Shown here in pieces: positions 27,957 to 35,740 of a stretch of 64,000 bases of DNA (positions within the stretch are counted from its first letter, which is position 1; each line of letters opens with the position of its first letter). The stretch is from Pseudomonas laurylsulfatiphila. Its GTDB lineage: Bacteria > Pseudomonadota > Gammaproteobacteria > Pseudomonadales > Pseudomonadaceae. Below the pieces are notes generated by a model. It was given only the letters and a program-made list of their open reading frames with translations. It was not told the origin of the DNA and searched no databases. Made by a program: the position numbers and the translations under genes. The stretch lies in NCBI RefSeq assembly GCF_002934665.1, contig NZ_NIRS01000002.1, positions 496,001 to 560,000 on the forward strand. Direction: 5' to 3'.

Positions 27957-28339
27957 TTGCGTTGTGGATTTGCCTTGCAAACCCGGGCCGTCACTGACAG
28001 CCATGGGTTGAATCCACAGTGGTTTTCTGCCTCTTGCGACGGGCAGAAAACGGCCAAAAGGGGAAATTGAAGATTGGCCGATAACGGGCGGTGCTTAATG
28101 TAGTTCGCGGGTACTGGATACCGGGAGTGAACAGCATGGGCAGTGGCTTAGCTCTCAGGTCAAGCCGATAAGCACTCTCCACTTGCTTCAACAAGCCTTG
28201 GTCCCTCAGGCCCTCTGCAAAGCACACGGCTGCACGCATCGGCCCGACAGCGTGCGAACTGGAAGGACCGATGCCAACTTTTAACAGATCAAAAACACTC
28301 CAGCGGCAAACTTATTCCGTAGCTAACGCTGGTGGATGA
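27957..28339. other. 383-bp spacer between convergent genes
   Basis: It lies between the RpiR gene and the end of glyA, so it should hold two terminators. An 82-codon minus-strand frame (27991-28239) has no family resemblance and no clear ribosome site. Nothing else was seen. Confidence 0.4.
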
Positions 28340-29596
28340 TCAGGCTTTGTAGACCGGAAAGCGTTCGCACAGCTCTGAAACGTGGCGAGCGATGCGGGCC
28401 TCTACGTCGGCATCACCGAGTTTATCGAGGATGTCGCAGATCCAGCTGGCAAGGACACTGCATTCTGGCTCCTGGAATCCACGCGTAGTCACCGCAGGAG
28501 TTCCTATGCGCAGGCCGGAAGTAACGAAAGGCGACTGTGGGTCGTTCGGCACGGCATTTTTGTTCACGGTAATGTGAGCCCGACCTAAGGCGGCGTCAGC
28601 ATCCTTGCCCGTTAGGCGCTGGCGGATCAGACTGACAAGGAACAGATGGTTGTCGGTTCCACCCGAAACCACGTCATAACCTCGGTGGATGAATACGTTT
28701 GCCATCGTCCTGGCGTTTTTGATGACCTGTTGTTGATAGGCTTTAAAGCCTGGCTCCAGCGCTTCCTTGAAACACACAGCCTTGGCGGCGATCACATGCA
28801 TCAATGGGCCACCCTGCCCACCTGGAAAGACTGCGGCGTTAAGTTTTCGCTCAAGGTCTTCATTACCTTTGGCGAGAATCAAGCCACCACGGGGGCCGCG
28901 CAGCGTCTTATGAGTGGTAGTCGTGACCACATGCGCATAGGGAAGCGGATTCGGATACAGCCCTGCCGCTACCAATCCGGCCACGTGGGCCATATCGACG
29001 AACAGGTAGGCGCCGACCTTATCGGCGATGGCGCGAAACCGCGGAAAATCCAGGGTTTTCGAGTAAGCGGAAAACCCGGCGATGACCATCTCCGGCTGAT
29101 GTTCGACCGCCAGTCGCTCCACCTCGTCGTAATCAATCAATCCCGTGACGGTATCGATACCGTATTGCACCGAGTTGTAGAGCTTGCCGGAGAAACTGAC
29201 TTTGGCACCATGGGTCAAATGCCCACCGTGGGCCAGGCTCATCCCCAATACGGTGTCACCCGGCTGGAGGAGCGCCAAGTAAACAGCGGCGTTGGCCTGA
29301 CTACCTGAGTGCGGCTGAACGTTGGCGTAATCTGCACCAAACAGTTCCTTGGCTCTGTCGATCGCCAACTGCTCAACCTTGTCGACGTGCTCGCAGCCGC
29401 CGTAGTAACGCTTGCCTGGGTAACCTTCAGCATACTTGTTGGTCAGCCCGCAGCCTTGGGCTTCCATCACACGCTGACTGGTGTAGTTTTCTGAAGCAAT
29501 AAGCTCGATGTGCTGTTCCTGACGGCGCTCTTCGGCATCAATCGCACTTAGCAGTTCATCATCGTAGCCCTGAATCTGGTCTTGCTGGCTGAACAT
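28340..29596 (-). CDS. glyA: Serine hydroxymethyltransferase
   Basis: This 418-residue PLP enzyme interconverts glycine plus 5,10-methylene-THF with serine plus THF. The length is normal and the PLP-lysine motif [16 protein letters not shown] is intact, as are [11 protein letters not shown] and [11 protein letters not shown]. It is the last gene of a long minus-strand unit (ABC importer, FolK-XRE, GlcG-like, glyA). It is probably a dedicated copy that consumes methylene-THF produced by the FAD/GcvT demethylases upstream, in addition to any housekeeping copy elsewhere. Confidence 0.96.
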   Translation of the reverse strand: MFSQQDQIQGYDDELLSAIDAEERRQEQHIELIASENYTSQRVMEAQGCGLTNKYAEGYPGKRYYGGCEHVDKVEQLAIDRAKELFGADYANVQPHSGSQANAAVYLALLQPGDTVLGMSLAHGGHLTHGAKVSFSGKLYNSVQYGIDTVTGLIDYDEVERLAVEHQPEMVIAGFSAYSKTLDFPRFRAIADKVGAYLFVDMAHVAGLVAAGLYPNPLPYAHVVTTTTHKTLRGPRGGLILAKGNEDLERKLNAAVFPGGQGGPLMHVIAAKAVCFKEALEPGFKAYQQQVIKNARTMANVFIHRGYDVVSGGTDNHLFLVSLIRQRLTGKDADAALGRAHITVNKNAVPNDPQSPFVTSGLRIGTPAVTTRGFQEPECSVLASWICDILDKLGDADVEARIARHVSELCERFPVYKA

Positions 29597-29714
29597 TGTT
29601 TATCTCTCCTTCAACTTTTATTTTTGTTCGGATCAGGAAATCCAGCGCGCAGAAACGCTTCCAACAGCGAACGTGAACGCGCTGGATGAACGACTTGGGA
29701 ATGTTTTTAGTTGA

Positions 29715-30140
29715 TCAGCTCGTATAGGCCGTAAAAGCATTGACGCCTGCTTGCGCCACAATTTCATCCTGATCGGGAGTACCGGAACTGCACCCTACCC
29801 CACCCACGATAAACTCTTGCATGAAGAGCGGCAGCCCGCCGGCGACAATGGAAAAGCGACCCTGGTTGCTGGTATTGATGCCGAAGGCCGGTTTGCCTGG
29901 CACGCTGATGTCGCCATAGGCGCGCGTCGATTTACGTGCGGCCGCAGCCGTGAAGGATTTGCTGATGGCAATGTCGATACTGGTGATCCGCGCATTGTCC
30001 ATGCGCTGAAACATGATCAGATGTCCCGCGTCATCGGTAATGGCGATGTCCATATCAACTGCCAGTTCCTTGGCTTTCGCAAGGCAAGCTTGCATGATGT
30101 GCTGAGCATCAGCCATTGTCAGTCTGGGTACCATTTTCAT
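29715..30140 (-). CDS. GlcG/HbpS-like small protein
   Basis: The 141-residue protein matches the GlcG/HbpS (DUF336) fold: LTMADAQHIMQACLAKAKELAVDMDIAITDDAGHLIMFQRMDNARITSIDIAISKSFTAAA and a GGLPLF..VGGVGCSSGTPDQDEIVAQAG end. Relatives bind haem, cobalamin or small organic ligands and often accompany catabolic enzymes without a defined reaction. GAGGTCGAAGACA precedes the ATG. It lies in the importer/glyA operon, 50 bases after the FolK-XRE gene. Confidence 0.88.
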   Translation of the reverse strand: MKMVPRLTMADAQHIMQACLAKAKELAVDMDIAITDDAGHLIMFQRMDNARITSIDIAISKSFTAAAARKSTRAYGDISVPGKPAFGINTSNQGRFSIVAGGLPLFMQEFIVGGVGCSSGTPDQDEIVAQAGVNAFTAYTS

Positions 30141-30190
30141 TGTCTTCGACCTCAGATTTGATGAATTAAAACCACTCCAACCCTATGTGT

Positions 30191-30958
30191 TTAAAACTCC
30201 AGAATTCTCTTCTTGGTTTTTACTTCTGCACGTCCTCGCTCAATCTCTGCAAAGAACTCAGGCAGTGACGTCGACAGCGCGGACAGGATCTTGCCCAGCG
30301 TATTAACCCCAGGACTTGCTTGATTCTTTTCTATGACTGATATGGAGCTATGGGTAACCCGTGCTTTTTCGGCGAGCTTGCGCTGTGTAAGGCCCTGTCG
30401 AAGACGTATTGATTTGAGCGTTTGCGCCATCACAAAATCATCCGCCTCAGCGGCTTGCAGGGTCAGCACGTCGCTGGCGACAAGGACAGGTTTTTGCTCG
30501 GCAGGCATGTCCCGCTCGAACTCAAGCCAGGTGGCTTTATAGGTTTTACCGGTGACGGGATGCACTCCATCCGGGGCGAGCACAGCAAGCGGCATCATCA
30601 CGTAAGGTCTATCGATGAGATCCGACCTTGGGAGCACCCCATGCTCGTAAACACCCACAAAATCCCCGTACAGCAAAATATCGATATCCACCGGCAAGAC
30701 GATTCGAGGAGCCAGTCCCCGTGCGTACCTGGCCTCAAAACGCTTTAGAACATCACTCAACTGGTCCAGTGTTAGATCAGTGCGACCGGAAAGAACAACG
30801 TTAAAAAAATCGTCGCCCACGCAGCCGGCAGCCACGGAGGAATAGACCGGGGAGCACTGAACATCCACTAGCAATGCGGCCAGGAAATCCCACGCCAGCC
30901 CCAAATGATGATCTCGGTCCTGGTTACTCCCTAGCCCGAGGTAAATCAAAGTCGACAT
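30191..30958 (-). CDS. FolK-like (HPPK) domain fused to an XRE DNA-binding domain
   Basis: The 255-residue protein has an N-terminal pterin pyrophosphokinase-like domain (about 3-155): IYLGLGSNQD, NVVLSGRTDLTLDQL, the Mg-binding DID pair (Asp91, Asp93 in VDIDILLYGD) and RPYVMMPLAVLAPDGVHPVTG. The usual PRxxDLDI signature here reads PRIVLPVDIDI, about three residues longer. Residues 180-235 form an XRE/Cro helix-turn-helix (IRLRQGLTQRKLAEKARVTHSSISVIEKNQASPGVNTL). The start at 30958 follows CAGGAG. A DNA-binding, pterin- or folate-sensing regulator is inferred from the fusion and from the surrounding THF-dependent genes; kinase activity is unproven. Confidence 0.85.
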   Translation of the reverse strand: MSTLIYLGLGSNQDRDHHLGLAWDFLAALLVDVQCSPVYSSVAAGCVGDDFFNVVLSGRTDLTLDQLSDVLKRFEARYARGLAPRIVLPVDIDILLYGDFVGVYEHGVLPRSDLIDRPYVMMPLAVLAPDGVHPVTGKTYKATWLEFERDMPAEQKPVLVASDVLTLQAAEADDFVMAQTLKSIRLRQGLTQRKLAEKARVTHSSISVIEKNQASPGVNTLGKILSALSTSLPEFFAEIERGRAEVKTKKRILEF

Positions 30959-30995
30959 GGCGTTGGACTCCTGAGAAGGCTGTAAAGGCAAAGGT

Positions 30996-32054
30996 TTACT
31001 TTGTCAGCCAGGCATTGAAGCGTTCATTGAGTTCGTCGGCGTGGTCCCCCCACCACTCGGCATTCATTTGTAATGCTGTCTTGAAGTTTTCCGGGGAGGT
31101 CGGCAGATGCGGTTTCATCTCCTCGCTGACCAGAGCTTGCGAAGATTTACGCGTCGGGCCATAGGCGATGTATTTGCTTTGCTCAGCCAGCACCGGGGTG
31201 CTCGTGGCGAACTTGAGGAACTCCATGGCCCGCGCTTTGTTCTTGCTGCCGGCCGGCACAGCCCACACATCCATGTCGTACAGCTGACCGTCCCAGATAA
31301 TCTTGAACGGTTGCTTCTCTTGGGTCTGGGCCGTCCAGATACGTCCATTCCATGCCGAGGTCATTACGACCTGGCCGTCCGCAAGCAACTGCGGCGGCTG
31401 GGCACCTGCTTCCCACCAGATCACCTGACTCTTGATCGAGTCGAGTTTGGCGAATGCCCGCTCGATACCCGCCTCGGTTTCCAAGGTGGAATACACTTCA
31501 TTACGAGGCACCCCATCAGCCAGCAGTGCCCACTCCAACGTGCCTTGAGGCGCCTTGCGCAAGCCACGCTTGCCAGGGAATTTGTTCAGGTCGAAGAAAT
31601 CCTTAAGCGTTGCGGGCTGCTCACCTTTGAACGCGTTGACGTTGTAAGCGACCGCCGTCGACCAAATGATGTTTGCCACCGCACAGTCGGTGACGGCGCC
31701 GGAGATGAAGTCCACGTCAACCGGGGCGCCGCCCGTCCCCGCTTCCAAGTCCTTGCTCGGGTTGATACGTTCGAACAGCCCCGCATTGCACGCCCGGACG
31801 GCATCCGGTAATTCCATGTCGACAACGTCCCAGGTGACGTTTTTGGTATCGATTTGAGCCTTGAGCTGAGCGATGCCACCGGAGTAATCCTCCAGCGTGG
31901 TTTTCACTCCGGTTTTCTCGCTGAATGGCTTGATCGCTGCCTTGGTCTGGGCAGCAGCCAATGAGCCACCGTACGTGACAATCGTCAGATTCTCCTGCGC
32001 CATCGCAGACACACACGCGAGGCTTGTTACCGCGCATATCAACATCTTTTTCAT
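30996..32054 (-). CDS. PotF/PotD-like binding protein, copy 1
   Basis: This 352-residue periplasmic protein has a signal peptide (KKMLICAVTSLACVSAMA) and the iron/polyamine-type solute-binding fold: ENLTIVTYGGSLAAAQTKA, DYSGGIAQLKAQID, VIWWEAGAQPPQLLADGQVVMTSAWNGRIW. The start at 32054 has GGGAAG upstream. It is the fourth gene of the ATPase-permease-permease-binding protein set. A second very similar protein is encoded at 41100-42155. The ligand is likely a small cationic or zwitterionic N-methylated amine, judged from context. Confidence 0.92.
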   Translation of the reverse strand: MKKMLICAVTSLACVSAMAQENLTIVTYGGSLAAAQTKAAIKPFSEKTGVKTTLEDYSGGIAQLKAQIDTKNVTWDVVDMELPDAVRACNAGLFERINPSKDLEAGTGGAPVDVDFISGAVTDCAVANIIWSTAVAYNVNAFKGEQPATLKDFFDLNKFPGKRGLRKAPQGTLEWALLADGVPRNEVYSTLETEAGIERAFAKLDSIKSQVIWWEAGAQPPQLLADGQVVMTSAWNGRIWTAQTQEKQPFKIIWDGQLYDMDVWAVPAGSKNKARAMEFLKFATSTPVLAEQSKYIAYGPTRKSSQALVSEEMKPHLPTSPENFKTALQMNAEWWGDHADELNERFNAWLTK

Positions 32055-32076
32055 AACTGCTTCCCTAGATCTCAGA

Positions 32077-32925
32077 TCAATTAGTGATTCCACGAACGCG
32101 GAGCGAACGACGGCGCAGGACTTCGATAGACAGCAACAGCAGGACAGACAAAATGATCAGCAACGTTGCAGCGGCGAGAATCGTGGGACTGATCTGCTCA
32201 CGCATTCCGGACCACATCTGACGAGGGATGGTGCGCTGCTCGACCCCACCCAAAAACTGAACGATCACCGCCTCATCGAACGAAGTGATGAATGCGAACA
32301 GCCCGCCTGAAATGATGCCGGGGCGAATGAGGGGAAACGTCACGTTGAAAAACGTATAGGTCGCCGATGCCCCCATGCTGGCGGCGGCACGGGTCAGTGA
32401 ATGATCGAACCCCACGAGCGTTGCGGTGACGGTCAGAATCACGAAAGGCGTACCCAGCACAGCGTGCGACAGGATCAGCGCGAGCAGGCTCTGGCCAATC
32501 CCCAACTTGCTGTAAAAAAAGTACATGCCAGCGGCTGAAATAATCACAGGGACGATCATCGGCGAAATCAGAATGCCGGTGAGCAGGCGCTTGTACGGCA
32601 GGTCAGCGCGGCTCAGCCCAATGGATGCGAGAGTACCGAGTGCGGTAGCGATCACCGTTGCACCACACGCCACCAGGAAACTGTTCTTGATCGACAGCAC
32701 CCAAAGGGGGTCGTTGATCAGCTGGTAATACCAGCGTAGGGAAAATGCCTCCGGTTTCAGATGAAGCATGTCCGACGTGAAGCTGAAATACGGCTCGACG
32801 TTAAAGGACAACGGGATGATGACCAGAATCGGCACCACCAGAAACAGCAGGACGAGTAGGGCAAATCCGCGCACGGTGAAAAACCAGCAGCGTTCGAAAG
32901 GTCCGATGTATTTTGGAAGGCTCAT
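32077..32925 (-). CDS. ABC transporter permease, PotI/PotC type
   Basis: The 282-residue inner-membrane protein has six helices and the EAA-type loop RAAASMGASATYTFFNVTFPLIRPG. GGGGTGAGCC precedes the ATG, which lies 3 bases beyond the stop of the partner permease gene. It forms the translocation channel with the PotH-like protein. Confidence 0.92.
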   Translation of the reverse strand: MSLPKYIGPFERCWFFTVRGFALLVLLFLVVPILVIIPLSFNVEPYFSFTSDMLHLKPEAFSLRWYYQLINDPLWVLSIKNSFLVACGATVIATALGTLASIGLSRADLPYKRLLTGILISPMIVPVIISAAGMYFFYSKLGIGQSLLALILSHAVLGTPFVILTVTATLVGFDHSLTRAAASMGASATYTFFNVTFPLIRPGIISGGLFAFITSFDEAVIVQFLGGVEQRTIPRQMWSGMREQISPTILAAATLLIILSVLLLLSIEVLRRRSLRVRGITN

Positions 32926-32928
32926 GGC

Positions 32929-34209
32929 TCACCCCAACTTCATATTGGTAATGCCTACGAATCGGTCGTAGACCCAGTACATCAGCAGCACCACCACCAG
33001 AAGCAGGCTGGCGATTGCCGAAGCCAGGCCCCAGTTCAAGGACGTCTGCATGTGATAGGCGATGAAGTTGCTGATCATCTGGCCGGTTCGGCCGCCCACG
33101 AGTGCGGGCGTGATGTAGTAGCCCACCGCGAGAATGAAGACCAGAATCCCCCCCGCACTGACGCCCGGTAGGGACAGCGGAAAGTAGATTTTGAAAAAAG
33201 TGCGCATGGAGCTTGCGCCCATTGAGTGCGCAGCTCGGATGTAGGTCTGGTCGACACCACGCATGACGCTGTAAAGCGGCAGCACCATGAACGGCAGCAG
33301 GATGTGGGTCATAGCGATGATCGTGCCGTAAAGGTTGTACATCAGATCGAGCGGCTGATTGATGATGCCGAGACTGCGAAGGACATCGTTGAAAACCCCG
33401 TTTGACTGGAGAATCACGATCCAGGCGCTGGTCCGGACCAGCAACGATGTCCAGAACGGCAGTAGCACGAGAATCATCAGCAAGTTGCTGAAGCGGTCCG
33501 GCAAGCTGGCCAGGAAGTACGCCAGCGGATAGCCCAATAGAAAACAAATGAAGGTGATCGCGACACTGACCGCCAGCGTCTTCAGCAGGTTGTCGACATA
33601 GATCTGCCGGCTTTCCGGCTGCTGGGCGATGTCGCCGTTATCGTCGTATTGACGATCCACCGCCGCCAGGTAATGCACTGCGGAAATCGAGGGCGCCATT
33701 ACCTTGAGCTGCGACCACGTCGCGGTTTCACCCCAGCGTTTGTCGATGCTGATCATTAGCGGCTTGAATTCGGTGATCCCAGCCTGACTCTGTTTTTCCA
33801 GACCTCTCGCCGTCTTGTTCAACAGCAGCTTCATGCCGCTTTGCACGCGATTCAAGTCAGTCCCAACCCGATCCAGGTTCTGCGATTTGAGCAGGGAGAG
33901 AATATCGTTGCCGAGGACTGCAAACGTCTTCTCTTCAGGCAGTGCCTGCCGATCCCATTGCTTCAACTCAACCGCACTGTTCGGCATGTAGTCTGCGAGC
34001 GTGCCGTTTTGCACGCTACGCATCAGCATGTCGCCAATAGGCATGAGAAAAAACACGGCGATAAACGCAAGCAGTGGTAACACCAGGAGCACGGACTTGA
34101 ACTTGTTCCGACGCTCGGCCTTGTCCAGGCTTTCCTTTATTGACTGGCCAACCTTCGGCTGCACAAACAGCCGATCCGCAGGCCCTTCAGACATTACAGG
34201 GCGATTCAT
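32929..34209 (-). CDS. ABC transporter permease, PotH/PotB type, with large periplasmic insert
   Basis: The 426-residue protein has a first helix at about 41-62 (VLLVLPLLAFIAVFFLMPIG), then an extra region of about 140 residues before the second helix (LLKTLAVSVAITFICFLLGYPLAYFL), then the usual helices and EAA loop (RAAHSMGASSMRTFFKIYFPLSLPG). Ordinary PotB/PotH proteins are about 280-320 residues. The insert is predicted to face the periplasm and may contact the binding proteins. The start at 34209 follows GGAG by 8 bases. Confidence 0.9.
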   Translation of the reverse strand: MNRPVMSEGPADRLFVQPKVGQSIKESLDKAERRNKFKSVLLVLPLLAFIAVFFLMPIGDMLMRSVQNGTLADYMPNSAVELKQWDRQALPEEKTFAVLGNDILSLLKSQNLDRVGTDLNRVQSGMKLLLNKTARGLEKQSQAGITEFKPLMISIDKRWGETATWSQLKVMAPSISAVHYLAAVDRQYDDNGDIAQQPESRQIYVDNLLKTLAVSVAITFICFLLGYPLAYFLASLPDRFSNLLMILVLLPFWTSLLVRTSAWIVILQSNGVFNDVLRSLGIINQPLDLMYNLYGTIIAMTHILLPFMVLPLYSVMRGVDQTYIRAAHSMGASSMRTFFKIYFPLSLPGVSAGGILVFILAVGYYITPALVGGRTGQMISNFIAYHMQTSLNWGLASAIASLLLVVVLLMYWVYDRFVGITNMKLG

Positions 34210-34240
34210 GGAGTGATCTCCGTGTGAGCGGTGACGAAAG

Positions 34241-35335
34241 TTAGATAACGGTGTTGAGCGCTCGACAGTCGTCAGCACGCCACCCTACGGTCACCAGGGC
34301 GCCGGGAGTCGGCGTCGACTGGTTGACGCCGTTGACCACTTTGACGATGAAGTCATCCTGGTCCGCGACGCTCAACCGCAGACGCAGATGGTCCCCGTGA
34401 TAGATCAGCTCTTGAATTTTTGCCGGTAGCCGGTTGTCGCATTGACCCTCGGTTGGATCGAGGTAGACGCGCTCCGGACGAATCGACAAGGTGGTTTTCG
34501 TGCCACGGGCGGTACTCGCGGATTTCGCCGCAACGGCCTTCACTCGAAGGTTGCCGATTTGCACTTGGCAGTAATCCCCGTCGCGCTCGATGACCTCCCC
34601 CGTCAGCCGGTTGTTTTCACCGATGAAGCTGGCAACGAAGGCGGTCTCGGGTTTCTCGTACAGGTCGGACGGATTGGCCAGTTGCTGAACCACACCATCG
34701 TTGAACACCGCAATGCGATCGGACATGGTCAGTGCTTCAGTCTGATCGTGGGTGACGTAAACAACGGTAATGCCCAGTTGCTTGGAAAGGCGCTTGATCT
34801 CGTACTGCATTTGCTCGCGCAGTTGTTTATCGAGCGCGCCGAGCGGCTCGTCCATGAGCACCAGGCGAGGTTCAAAAATCAGCGCCCGAGCCAGGGCCAC
34901 TCGTTGTTTCTGCCCACCGGACAGTTGTGCCGGCATGCGATTGCCCAGCGGGCCCATGGCGACCATGTCCAGGGACTTCTTGACTTTGCCCTGGATGTCG
35001 CTTGAAGACAGGCCGCGAACCTTGAGCGGAAAAGCCAGGTTCTCAGCAATGGTCATGTGCGGGAACAAGGCATAGTTTTGAAAGACCATGCCGATACCCC
35101 GCTTCTGTGGCGAGATGTCGTTGACCGGCAGGCGGTCGATGGAGATTTCCCCGTGAGTGACGGTTTCAAAACCCGCCAGCATCATCAGGCACGTTGTCTT
35201 TCCAGAGCCGGACGGCCCAAGCATGGTGATGAATTCGCCACGCTGAATATCCAGATTGAAGTTTTTGACCACGAGGTTTTCGCCGTCGTAGCTCTTCTGC
35301 ACATTGCGAAAACTCACAAAGGATTCTGTTTGCAT
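34241..35335 (-). CDS. ABC transporter ATPase, PotA type
   Basis: The 364-residue protein has Walker A GPSGSGKTT, signature LSGGQKQR, Walker B LVLMDEPLGALD and a C-terminal TOBE-type regulatory region (LSIRPERVYLDPTEGQ..). The start at 35335 follows AGAAGGG. It is first of the importer genes and drives the two permeases that follow. A 405-base spacer separates it from the FAD/GcvT gene upstream. Confidence 0.93.
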   Translation of the reverse strand: MQTESFVSFRNVQKSYDGENLVVKNFNLDIQRGEFITMLGPSGSGKTTCLMMLAGFETVTHGEISIDRLPVNDISPQKRGIGMVFQNYALFPHMTIAENLAFPLKVRGLSSSDIQGKVKKSLDMVAMGPLGNRMPAQLSGGQKQRVALARALIFEPRLVLMDEPLGALDKQLREQMQYEIKRLSKQLGITVVYVTHDQTEALTMSDRIAVFNDGVVQQLANPSDLYEKPETAFVASFIGENNRLTGEVIERDGDYCQVQIGNLRVKAVAAKSASTARGTKTTLSIRPERVYLDPTEGQCDNRLPAKIQELIYHGDHLRLRLSVADQDDFIVKVVNGVNQSTPTPGALVTVGWRADDCRALNTVI

Positions 35336-35437
35336 GTGAACACCCTTCTGCAATTCTTTGATCAGCTAAGTGCGAAGCCGTCCTAAACGGCGCTCACACG
35401 GTTTCTCTTGTTCGCGTGGACTCAGGACAGCCATCAA

Positions 35438-35611
35438 TCAGGCGTACGGACGCCCGTGTCTGTTGGTCAACGCGGCAAACTCAAGAGGAATCTTTCGGCA
35501 GAAAAGGCTCAGGGCGAGCCCGGAATCGATAAGGTGTGATGGAGCGGCACGAAGTGGCGAACCCTGTTGGATTGTCGACGACTTCGACCTGACGATGCAT
35601 TTTGCATTCAT
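35438..35611 (-). CDS. Possible small ORF, 57 codons
   Basis: The frame starts MNAKCIVRSKSSTIQQG with a good GGAG site 6 bases before the ATG, and ends RHGRPYA. No family is recognised. It could be a leader peptide, a remnant of a deleted gene or chance. Only its ribosome site and position between co-oriented genes support it. Confidence 0.25.
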   Translation of the reverse strand: MNAKCIVRSKSSTIQQGSPLRAAPSHLIDSGLALSLFCRKIPLEFAALTNRHGRPYA

Positions 35612-35638
35612 GGTTGTCTCCGGCGATTTTTGCGCCTG

Positions 35639-35660
35639 GCCCGGAGTCGAACCTCCGGGC
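35639..35660 (-). promoter_or_regulatory. Intercistronic hairpin (GCCCGGA/TCCGGGC)
   Basis: A perfect 7-bp stem with the 8-base loop GGTTCGAC (minus strand) lies about 80 bases after the FAD/GcvT stop. The loop resembles a tRNA T-loop but no complete tRNA is present. No T-run follows, so processing, partial termination or mRNA stabilisation are all possible. Confidence 0.5.
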
Positions 35661-35740
35661 ACTGCGCGACTCAATCGACTTGTTGTTATGAGGTTTCTAT
35701 ACCGTGCCTGACCGCCGTTAATACGGTTGGCCCAGGGGGG

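Larger units (their letters stand above)
35336..35740. other. 405-bp structured spacer inside the demethylation cluster
   Basis: It lies between the first FAD/GcvT gene and the ATPase gene, on the minus-strand path of transcription. It contains a strong hairpin (35639-35660) and, just after it, a possible 57-codon frame (35438-35611). It may hold an internal promoter or attenuator. The 44-bp element of the other promoters was not found here. Confidence 0.5.

Noticed and set aside
35625..35700. tRNA-like T-loop sequence on the minus strand in the 35.6 kb spacer
   Set aside because: Only the GGTTCGAC loop and a 7-bp stem are present. No anticodon arm, D arm or acceptor stem could be fitted, so it is treated as a hairpin.
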